Below are positions 1-5,559 of a DNA stretch of 7,026 nt, piece after piece (positions within the stretch are counted from its first letter, which is position 1; each line of letters opens with the position of its first letter). A program made the position numbers and the translations under genes. Below the pieces are notes generated by a model. The model was given only the letters and a program-made list of their open reading frames with translations. It had not been told where the DNA came from and did no database searches. The DNA is from an archaeon (GTDB lineage: Archaea; Asgardarchaeota; Hermodarchaeia; Hermodarchaeales; Hermodarchaeaceae), in NCBI GenBank assembly GCA_016550415.1, contig JABXGU010000673.1, forward strand, positions 1 through 7,026. The letters are read 5' to 3'.

Positions 1-2918
1 AGGACATCTGCAACTCCTGTACCCTGCTGCTTAATGAATTTCAATATATCCTCCACTAACTTGCCTTCCACCTCATTCTGATTTTTTGTTTCAGATTGCA
101 GATTTTCGAGTAGAGAGGTGGCGGCTTTTTGTCTGCTAGCAAAACGGGTGGTCAATGTTTTTCCTAGTTCGTTTGTTATGGTTTCTACGTTGCTTGTGAG
201 TGTGGATTGCTGGGAGGTTAAATTCCGACAAAGACCATCGAGTAGGCCTCGCATCTCGCCAAGATAATCAAGACATCCTTCTTTCATTGCTGTTAGCCCT
301 TGAGTAAATTGCATATTTAGCGAATTTGTATCCCGGCTAAGGTCTTGAGAAGTTGTAGTTAGTATATTGGAAGTGACATCTTGAAGAGTATTGAGTGTTG
401 ATTGGATAGTTTCGGATGTTTGCTTTAATGAATTGTTTATTGCTATATTGAGGGCAGTAAGGTTTGCAAGAAGAGTAGATGTAAATTGCTTGTCTGCTTC
501 TAAAATTGGTGCCCATTTTTTCTGGGCTTGTTGCCATGCAAGCGAATCTGTTTGTTGAACTGCTTCTACAATTGTCTCCTCCGTTTTGCCAATATTATTC
601 TTCAAAGCTTGAATTTCTTCTTCCATTATACTATTCAGATTAGGAAGAAGCTGATTTCGAATCAGGTTCCTCAAAGTAGTTTTAAATGACCTAATAGCTT
701 GGGTATCAGAAACAGAGTGTTTTTCCTTTATTTTTGCACGATAATTTTCAATAGCAGATGAAGTATGTTTCGATATCTGTTCTTGGATGAATTTCTCTAG
801 GGTATCAGAGAGATTTCTGTGGTTCTTAATCAGTTGATTGGTAGTGGAGTGGAAGGTTCTTGAAATAGTTATATCTCGTTCTTTCTGTTGTTTTTCAACA
901 GTTGTTCGATAGGCATTCAAAGCCATATCTAATTGTTGTTTCTGTTCTTCACGAAGCTTATCAGAGGTGGCTTCAATGCCCTCAGCATACTCCGTAACCA
1001 CTGCCTGCAATTGATCTAGATTTTGAAGTAAAGATTCGATGCTTCGATTGACATTCGTAGATATTGTCTTATCAAGTAAATCAAGATGCTTCTCAAGGAC
1101 TGGCCACTGATCACTAATTTTAGCTAGACTTGCGCTTCCCAGTTCCTCAACTGCTTCTCGAGCTTGTTCACCTCTTTCCTTAATGAATTGTTCAATCCTA
1201 TTTGATGCAGTACCAAAAGCATCAATGAGGGAGGCTCCTTGTTGCCTGAAAAGAGTCTGAACTTTATCCTTGAGAATTTTGGTTTCTTTCTCCTGTGCTT
1301 GTACATTCCTTTGCACTTTTCGGAGGAGTCTGTTGTTAGCCCTTTGTCTGCTGGCAAAACGAGTGGTCAATGTTTTTCCAAGTTCGTTTGTTATGGTTTC
1401 TACGTTGGTTGTGAGTGTGGATTGCTGGGAGGTCAAATCACGACTAAGTTGTTCAAAAAGGGTCCAAATATCCTCAAGATGTTTTTGTTGGGCGCCTTTC
1501 ATCTCTATGTTTAATGTATTGTTCATGGACCTGAGTAATTTTTCTAACTGATTCGAAGTTTGCTCTGTTAAATTAACTAGATTCCCTTTCATTCTAGTTA
1601 GCTGGGTAAATTTCAATGCAGTTGGGGGCCACTTGGCTATTGCAGCTTCTGTTTCTCTTTGGAGTTTTTGATAGATTTTTTGGGATTCACTAATTTTATT
1701 TCCTAGGTTCTGTCTTGTTTGATCAACAATCTGGCTTGCGGTTTGACTTGTTTTTTCAAGTGTTGTGTGCATTTCAGCCGCGCTTTGAGCAAATACTTGC
1801 GATAATCGATGGGTGTCTTTTCGAAGCGTTTTGTCAATCTCAGCAATAACCTTCTCTATGCCTTGAATCCTTTGAACCCAGGACTGCCTAAATCGCTGAT
1901 TGACTTGTTGTACTATTTTGGCAACGGTCAAGGCATGTTGTTTTTGCATCTCTGTAATTGCTTTTTGCTGCGTTTCTCCAAAGGTTTCAAGTCCTTTTGT
2001 AATGGCTGCTGTTGTCTTCTGTGTTAACAAGTGAGTTTTTTCTATCTGATTGGTGAGTTCTGTTGTAGTTGAATCAATCAATGTTTCTGAGGTTTGTTCT
2101 ATTGTAGACTCTTCGTCTTCTATAAGGGTCTTCAGCTGATTGGTGATGGTTTCTATCTGTTTCAGGATACGATTGGTTGTTGCTCCAAGCCACTCCTCTG
2201 AAGCCCCTTGATATGCTTCAATGGTTTTGTGAGCTTTTTCAAGTGATTCAGTAAGGGATATTTGGATTTGTTTGACTCCATCGGTAATGGTCTGTTCTAG
2301 GTTCTGTTGAAGAATTTTAGATTGAGATGAAATTCCATTACAACTAGTTTCTGAAACACTTGTAACGGCTTTTGGAAGGTTGGTGGCAATTTTATCTAGC
2401 ATTTCTTTTGTTTTTGCTATTACATCATTTATTGTCGTACTCTGTTGTTCACTCCATATGCCTATCTTTGTTTCAATTCGAGATGATGTCGCTTTGAATT
2501 TAGAGCTTATCTCATCTTTGACTTCCTTTTGTATCGTTTGGAGCTTGTCCAGAGATGTTGTGGTGTATTTGTCGAACTCGCTAACCACATCAGCCAGGTC
2601 TTTGTAGGGGGCAAAGGCTCGATACCGGCTAACAATTCCAGGCATAACTTTGATGAGGTTCCTGCTCAAAAGTGATTCAAGTGCAGGTTCAATTTCTGTC
2701 ATGGATATATCTGAGTAGATACTAATTCCATGTGGGGTAAGCTGCCCCATAGCTAATATTGCTATATACGCTCTTGCTTCTGAGGCACTTAGACTGAATC
2801 GAGTCTCTAATGTCTTCATTAATTCTTCATCGACGTTAATTCTCACTTTTGGTTTGGAGGTCCTCTGTCCTTTCCTTGGTGGAGTGGAAGATTGTGAATT
2901 CTTTTCTTTTTGCGCCAT
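1..2918 (-). CDS. Giant TrmB-like winged-helix protein with a very long Thr/Ser/Gln-rich helical (coiled-coil) region; 3' end beyond the left edge
   Basis: The minus frame from the ATG at 2918 has no stop through position 1, giving 972 full codons; the C-terminus is missing. Residues 1-30 are basic and probably disordered. Residues about 36-106 read like a TrmB-type winged helix: a SLSASEARAYIAIL segment (42-55), a putative recognition helix around MTEIEPALESLLSRNLI (73-89), then a wing ending in SRYRAFAPYKDL. The remaining ~860 residues are almost pure helix-formers, rich in T, S, Q, E, K, L and I, poor in G, P and C. No membrane segment or signal peptide is visible. Isolated tryptophans (155, 243, 347, 430, 485, 605, 795, 802) may mark degenerate repeats. 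AAGGAG lies 12 nt upstream of the ATG. Known of the family: TrmB proteins are archaeal DNA-binding regulators, usually with a sugar-binding C-terminal domain; none is visible here. A DNA-bound scaffold or chromosome-organising protein is inference. The open frame and N-terminal domain are secure; the function is unknown. Confidence 0.88.
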   Translation of the reverse strand, partial: MAQKEKNSQSSTPPRKGQRTSKPKVRINVDEELMKTLETRFSLSASEARAYIAILAMGQLTPHGISIYSDISMTEIEPALESLLSRNLIKVMPGIVSRYRAFAPYKDLADVVSEFDKYTTTSLDKLQTIQKEVKDEISSKFKATSSRIETKIGIWSEQQSTTINDVIAKTKEMLDKIATNLPKAVTSVSETSCNGISSQSKILQQNLEQTITDGVKQIQISLTESLEKAHKTIEAYQGASEEWLGATTNRILKQIETITNQLKTLIEDEESTIEQTSETLIDSTTTELTNQIEKTHLLTQKTTAAITKGLETFGETQQKAITEMQKQHALTVAKIVQQVNQRFRQSWVQRIQGIEKVIAEIDKTLRKDTHRLSQVFAQSAAEMHTTLEKTSQTASQIVDQTRQNLGNKISESQKIYQKLQRETEAAIAKWPPTALKFTQLTRMKGNLVNLTEQTSNQLEKLLRSMNNTLNIEMKGAQQKHLEDIWTLFEQLSRDLTSQQSTLTTNVETITNELGKTLTTRFASRQRANNRLLRKVQRNVQAQEKETKILKDKVQTLFRQQGASLIDAFGTASNRIEQFIKERGEQAREAVEELGSASLAKISDQWPVLEKHLDLLDKTISTNVNRSIESLLQNLDQLQAVVTEYAEGIEATSDKLREEQKQQLDMALNAYRTTVEKQQKERDITISRTFHSTTNQLIKNHRNLSDTLEKFIQEQISKHTSSAIENYRAKIKEKHSVSDTQAIRSFKTTLRNLIRNQLLPNLNSIMEEEIQALKNNIGKTEETIVEAVQQTDSLAWQQAQKKWAPILEADKQFTSTLLANLTALNIAINNSLKQTSETIQSTLNTLQDVTSNILTTTSQDLSRDTNSLNMQFTQGLTAMKEGCLDYLGEMRGLLDGLCRNLTSQQSTLTSNVETITNELGKTLTTRFASRQKAATSLLENLQSETKNQNEVEGKLVEDILKFIKQQGTGVADV
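131..223 (-). repeat. Internal direct repeat, copy 2 (C-terminal copy, residues about 899-930)
   Basis: These 93 bases match 1346-1438 with five mismatches (positions 138, 147, 165, 193, 219), about 95% identity. The offset is 1215 nt, exactly 405 codons, so both copies are read in the same frame. The shared peptide runs from LTSQQSTLT to RFASRQ with a single change, Ser here for Thr in the other copy. Similarity drops sharply outside the block on both sides, although weak L/D/R spacing similarity persists on the N-terminal side in protein. Confidence 0.9.
1346..1438 (-). repeat. Internal direct repeat, copy 1 (middle of the giant protein, residues about 494-525)
   Basis: This is the partner of the block at 131-223. 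Four of the five nucleotide differences are synonymous (codons for Ala, Thr, Leu, Leu) and one gives Thr instead of Ser. The block sits in a stretch of continuous predicted helix with hydrophobic residues every three to four positions. It is preceded by Trp485 and followed by a basic segment rich in Arg and Asn. No third copy of comparable identity is visible in the rest of the translated frame. Confidence 0.9.
2601..2813 (-). other. TrmB-like winged-helix DNA-binding domain (residues about 36-106 of the giant protein)
   Basis: The translated segment follows the TrmB N-terminal pattern: a helix with the S-x-x-E-A-R-A-Y core, a G-Q-L-T turn, a second helix, a recognition helix ending in L-L-S-R-N-L-I, and a beta wing closing with R-Y-R-A-F-A-P. 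It is the only part of the protein that I can place in a known fold. Inference: it binds DNA, possibly its own promoter. A profile search of residues 30-112 against TrmB and related winged-helix families would test this. Confidence 0.75.
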
Positions 2919-2930
2919 GCCTGTTCACGA

Positions 2931-2936
2931 CTCCTT
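2931..2936 (-). promoter_or_regulatory. Shine-Dalgarno site for the giant winged-helix gene
   Basis: The minus strand reads AAGGAG, followed by 12 nt and then ATG at 2918. The spacing is slightly long. A GTG lies between the two but is out of frame, so the site supports the ATG at 2918, which also places the first residues directly before the winged-helix domain. Confidence 0.65.
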
Positions 2937-2958
2937 GATGTAAAAATAACCTATTGCG

Positions 2959-2971
2959 GTATTGAAAATAC
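2959..2971. repeat. Short perfect inverted repeat GTATT-N3-AATAC upstream of the giant gene
   Basis: The arms are perfect five-base complements around a GAA spacer and lie 41-53 nt upstream of the ATG at 2918, overlapping one of the two TATA-like stretches. Its position would suit an operator, and the downstream protein carries a winged helix, so autoregulation is conceivable. The arms are short and AT-rich, so chance occurrence is quite possible. Confidence 0.3.
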
Positions 2972-3047
2972 TATGGTTAACTTGCTACGTTTGCCTTCTC
3001 CCCTCTTTAAGGGTGGCGATAAGCTAGACCAGATATGGCTCCTCTCT

Positions 3048-4214
3048 CTAGCCTTTTTCTTCAAGTAACTGTTTTTGAGCAGCAGCGACTCCTGAACCAA
3101 GATCGATTTCGAACCCTAGCTTCTTCAAAGCAACCTCGATGACTGCCATAGTTGTTAAAACATCTTTTTCTGTACAGATGTTCATGTGATTGGTGCGGAA
3201 GATTTTGCCCTTGACAGGACCCTGACCTCCTGCAATAAGGACACCGAGACTTTGAACATTGTTACGAAAGTCTGTATCATTAATACCCGCTGGATACTTC
3301 ACTGCAGTAACAGTATTCGAATAATGAGCCAGATCTGCTAATAGCTCTAATCCCATACCAATATAGCCAGCGCGTGTGATACGCCCAAGTTTGTGATGGC
3401 GTTCTATCCTCTGTTGGTATCCTTCTTCGAACATCATCTTAAGTGATTCATGGAGTCCATATATCAGACTGATTGCAGAGGTGAAGGGAGAATCACCAAA
3501 ACCATCGAAACGCTTCTTCGCCTTAAGTAAATCAAAATAATATGTTGGATTTTGTTTTTTACGAGCTTCAATTTTTTTCCAGGCACGAGGACCTACCCAG
3601 ATAACACCTAGTCCTGGAGGAACACCCAAGCACTTCTGACTCCCAGTGACAAGTACATCAAAGTTCCACTTATCAGGGTAAACGTAATCGCCGCCTACTG
3701 ATGTAATACCATCAACTATGAGAAGGCGATCATGATCTCTAACAACACGCCCAATTTCCTCTGCAGGGTTAAGCACACCTGTTGAAGTCTCATTATGACA
3801 AATTGTAACTATACGAATATCCTTGTCTTCTTCCAACTTCTCTGCTATTGTCTTTGGATTTGCAGCCTGACCATATTCATATGATTGGATAGTTGAATTC
3901 CCGCCAAAAGTGGTGGTTAGTTCGCACCATCGGTCACTGAACTTGCCATTCACCACATTTAGTACTTTATCGCCAGGCTCTAATACATTAGCGATTGCTG
4001 CCTCCATCGCTGCTGTACCTGATCCTGCAAAAATCAATACATCTTGTTCTGTATGTAACAATCGTTTAAGTAGCGTAACTGTTTCTTTGTACTCTTTCTG
4101 GTATTCTTTTGTACGGTGCCCATATAAGACGCGAGACATTGCTCGGTACACCCGGGGGTGCACTGGAACCGGTCCAGGAATCATCAATAATGTAAGCTCT
4201 TCATCATCAAACAT
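3048..4214 (-). CDS. Class-V PLP aminotransferase, alanine/serine-glyoxylate aminotransferase type
   Basis: A complete 388-residue cytosolic enzyme of normal length for the family. It transfers an amino group between an amino acid and an oxo-acid using pyridoxal phosphate. Visible landmarks: the N-terminal IPGPVPVHPRV substrate loop (12-22), the cofactor-phosphate segment AGSGTAAMEAA (63-73), HNETSTG (140-146), the cofactor-ring aspartate in LLIVDGITSVGG (Asp168), the Schiff-base lysine in GSQKCLGVPPG (Lys194), and the carboxylate-binding arginine in KIFRTNHMN (Arg340). Close relatives use alanine, serine or aspartate as donor and glyoxylate or pyruvate as acceptor; the sequence does not decide between them. 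GAGGTG lies 8 nt before the ATG and supports this start. The gene is divergent from the FAD reductase and is followed, 129 bp on, by the giant winged-helix gene on the same strand. No key residue appears to be missing. Confidence 0.93.
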   Translation of the reverse strand: MFDDEELTLLMIPGPVPVHPRVYRAMSRVLYGHRTKEYQKEYKETVTLLKRLLHTEQDVLIFAGSGTAAMEAAIANVLEPGDKVLNVVNGKFSDRWCELTTTFGGNSTIQSYEYGQAANPKTIAEKLEEDKDIRIVTICHNETSTGVLNPAEEIGRVVRDHDRLLIVDGITSVGGDYVYPDKWNFDVLVTGSQKCLGVPPGLGVIWVGPRAWKKIEARKKQNPTYYFDLLKAKKRFDGFGDSPFTSAISLIYGLHESLKMMFEEGYQQRIERHHKLGRITRAGYIGMGLELLADLAHYSNTVTAVKYPAGINDTDFRNNVQSLGVLIAGGQGPVKGKIFRTNHMNICTEKDVLTTMAVIEVALKKLGFEIDLGSGVAAAQKQLLEEKG

Positions 4215-4222
4215 GGTAATAA

Positions 4223-4228
4223 CACCTC
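4223..4228 (-). promoter_or_regulatory. Shine-Dalgarno site for the aminotransferase
   Basis: The minus strand reads GAGGTG with 8 nt to the ATG at 4214. This is optimal spacing and settles the start, which also agrees with the usual family N-terminus shortly before the PGP loop. Confidence 0.75.
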
Positions 4229-4261
4229 AATTCACACTGACGCCTCAGCGCATCATTCTTT

Positions 4262-4269
4262 GTTATAAG
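4262..4269 (-). promoter_or_regulatory. Candidate TATA box of the aminotransferase
   Basis: CTTATAAC on the minus strand is centred about 52 nt upstream of the ATG. Transcription starting roughly 25 nt downstream would give a short leader that includes the ribosome-binding site. This is a consensus match by eye only. Confidence 0.4.
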
Positions 4270-4293
4270 CCTTTGCGTCATTATTAAGAACTA

Positions 4294-5547
4294 TTGCGCG
4301 TTTTTTATATTTCATCTAGTCAGGAGGCGCACAGTATCAGGATATATGATGTAATAATTGTGGGTGCTGGACCTGCTGGTTCATCAGCTGCACGTGTCTG
4401 TGCAAAAGCAGGGCTTGATACCCTCTTATTAGATATGTCACTTTTTCCTCGTGAGAAGCTTTGTGCAGGCGCAGTTTCTATGCGGAGTTTGCGGTTATTA
4501 CAAAGTATCGGGGTAAATATACCTTCGCAGATAATCGAACGGAAAATATTTGGCATTCAGTTAATTGGTCCTGACTGGAAACCTCTTACCTTTCGTTCCA
4601 GAAAATTACTTGCTTACACTGTGAGACGAAGGAATTTCGACCATTTCCTTGTTAAACAAGCAATTGAGGTTGGTACTCAATTTCTCGATAATCATAGAGT
4701 GATTAGCCTTGATTTGCAGAAGAATAGTGTTGTTTGTCAGACTTCAAAAGGTAGCTTCGTAGGACGACTAATAATAGGTGGAGATGGTGTAACAAGCCGA
4801 GTTGCTCGTGCAACTGGATTACGAGGACGATTAGATGCTACAGCCACGGGTATCTGTGTAGAGGTAGACATTCCCATTTCTCCGAATATTCTAAAGAAAA
4901 AAATCGACCCAAGTCTCCTGACTCTATGGTTTCCCTGGATACCACTGGGGTACTTCTGGGTATTTCCACGGCGGCAAAGTCTCTCAATTGGATTAGGCGG
5001 AATGGCAAACATCCTAAAAAATCTACCAAGACATTTACGTATCCTTTCAAAACGATACGCAAAAAACACTGGTCTGCAAATTCCTCCCCTCAAGACTATT
5101 GATGGACACCCTCTACCCGCAACTGGATTCACATTACCCATAGTAAAAAATAGAATACTTCTTGTAGGTGATGCTGCGGGCTTTGTTGATATGTTCACAG
5201 GTCAGGGAATTTGCTATGCTATTGAAAGTGGTATTCTCGCAGGAAAAATAGCCATCAAGGCATTTGGAAGCCAAGATTTCAATATAAAAATACTCAATGA
5301 ATATCCAATCTTGGTTAAGCGACGATTTGGTGATGAACTTAACGCCAGCATTTCTTTAGCCCATTTCATCCATAGACATCTCTATGGCACCTTCCGTTTG
5401 GCTAAACACCTTCACAGTTTGTCTCAACTCATCTCAGATTTGGCTACAGGTCATACTGACTACTATCGTATGTTGAGAAACCCACTTCGTCTGTTCGGAA
5501 GATTACTGATTGCAGAACTCAAAGCTCGTATAACTAGACAAAAATGA
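4294..5547 (+). CDS. Geranylgeranyl reductase family FAD-dependent oxidoreductase (start uncertain)
   Basis: Family members saturate double bonds of geranylgeranyl chains; in archaea this hydrogenates membrane ether lipids or their precursors. Numbered from the TTG at 4294 (417 residues): FAD-binding VGAGPAGSSAA (23-33), ribose-binding acid Asp47, a KLCAGA loop (55-60) matching the family's K-x-C-G-G region with Ala in the first Gly position, YTVRRRNFD (108-116), GGDGVTSRVAR (162-172), aromatic YFWVFPR near 220-226, and LLVGDAAGF (289-297) followed by a GQG turn. The C-terminal ~100 residues are basic and possibly membrane-associated, with no obvious transmembrane helix. TTG is the only standard start available; homologues usually begin just before YDVIIVG, and AGGAGG lies between, so the true start may be near 4336-4342. 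Two in-frame TGA codons end the gene. Which lipid or quinone side chain it reduces cannot be told from sequence. Confidence 0.9.
   Translation: MRVFYISSSQEAHSIRIYDVIIVGAGPAGSSAARVCAKAGLDTLLLDMSLFPREKLCAGAVSMRSLRLLQSIGVNIPSQIIERKIFGIQLIGPDWKPLTFRSRKLLAYTVRRRNFDHFLVKQAIEVGTQFLDNHRVISLDLQKNSVVCQTSKGSFVGRLIIGGDGVTSRVARATGLRGRLDATATGICVEVDIPISPNILKKKIDPSLLTLWFPWIPLGYFWVFPRRQSLSIGLGGMANILKNLPRHLRILSKRYAKNTGLQIPPLKTIDGHPLPATGFTLPIVKNRILLVGDAAGFVDMFTGQGICYAIESGILAGKIAIKAFGSQDFNIKILNEYPILVKRRFGDELNASISLAHFIHRHLYGTFRLAKHLHSLSQLISDLATGHTDYYRMLRNPLRLFGRLLIAELKARITRQK
4301..4309 (+). promoter_or_regulatory. Candidate TATA box of the FAD reductase
   Basis: TTTTTTATA is a strong archaeal TATA-like sequence. 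If it is used, transcription would begin about 25 nt downstream, near 4330-4336. The TTG at 4294 would then lie outside the mRNA, and translation would have to start around 4336-4342. This conflicts with use of the AGGAGG at 4322-4327, which would then fall upstream of the transcript start, so only one of these two readings can be right. Confidence 0.4.
4322..4327 (+). promoter_or_regulatory. Perfect AGGAGG Shine-Dalgarno with no standard start codon after it
   Basis: AGGAGG is followed in the reductase frame by CAC AGT ATC AGG ATA TAT GAT. The spacing is 8 nt to ATC (4336) and 14 nt to ATA (4342). Two ATG triplets follow at 4346 and 4349, but both are in a different frame from the protein. 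The site argues that translation begins here rather than at the upstream TTG, from a rare initiator or from an ATG altered to ATA. Confidence 0.5.
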
Positions 5548-5559
5548 TGAGCCTTTGAT
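5548..5559. other. 12-bp convergent gap between the reductase and AOR
   Basis: The reductase ends with TGA TGA in frame (5545-5550) and the oppositely oriented AOR ends with TAA (complement of 5560-5562). No hairpin fits here, so the 3' ends of the two transcripts must overlap. A run of five A at 5540-5544 becomes a short T-run on the minus strand and could help end the AOR transcript, as archaeal terminators are T-rich; that is weak evidence. Confidence 0.4.

Larger units (their letters stand above)
2919..3047 (-). promoter_or_regulatory. Leader and probable promoter region of the giant winged-helix gene
   Basis: This 129-bp gap separates the aminotransferase stop from the ATG at 2918, with both genes on the minus strand. 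It contains AAGGAG (complement of 2931-2936) 12 nt from the ATG, and two AT-rich stretches that could serve as a TATA box: around 2941-2949 and around 2964-2974. The second leaves a better leader, about 24 nt containing the ribosome-binding site. No convincing terminator for the aminotransferase is visible, so read-through from that gene remains possible. Confidence 0.45.
4215..4293. promoter_or_regulatory. Divergent promoter region between the aminotransferase and the FAD reductase
   Basis: This is the short region between two outward-facing genes. For the aminotransferase, the minus strand shows CTTATAAC (complement of 4262-4269) about 52 nt upstream of its ATG, a reasonable archaeal TATA box, and GAGGTG near the start. 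For the reductase the best TATA-like element lies just to the right, inside the called coding frame. The two promoters are close enough that one regulator could affect both, but I see no clear operator. Confidence 0.5.

Noticed and set aside
337..1357. Minus-strand frames of 66 and 77 codons (337-537 and 1124-1357)
   Set aside because: They lie in another frame of the same strand inside the giant gene and resemble no protein I know.
131..1438. The two 93-bp blocks as ends of a mobile element or attachment sites
   Set aside because: Both are read in frame as part of one protein, with coding-type (mostly synonymous) differences and no transposase or integrase between them.
1..2600. The helical rod as a chemoreceptor signalling domain or phage tape-measure protein
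   Set aside because: I see no transmembrane segments, no conserved chemoreceptor hairpin tip motif and no neighbouring phage or chemotaxis genes. The N-terminal winged helix also fits neither.
1239..2607. Several plus-strand frames of 70-93 codons opposite the giant gene
   Set aside because: They are antisense to a continuous 972-codon frame with coherent protein composition. Their translations are Cys/Phe/Ser-rich, as expected from the reverse complement of Thr/Gln/Glu-rich coding, and they lack ribosome-binding sites.
3001..3013. Small hairpin CCCT-CTTTA-AGGG downstream of the aminotransferase
   Set aside because: The stem is only four base pairs and is not followed by a T-run on the minus strand, so I do not call it a terminator.
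3910..4287. 125-codon plus-strand frame overlapping the 5' end of the aminotransferase
   Set aside because: It is antisense to conserved PLP-enzyme motifs and has no recognisable domain or start signal.
4320..5198. Minus-strand frames of 74-153 codons within the FAD reductase
   Set aside because: They are shadows of a gene with intact family motifs; the 153-codon frame has no ribosome-binding site or recognisable fold.
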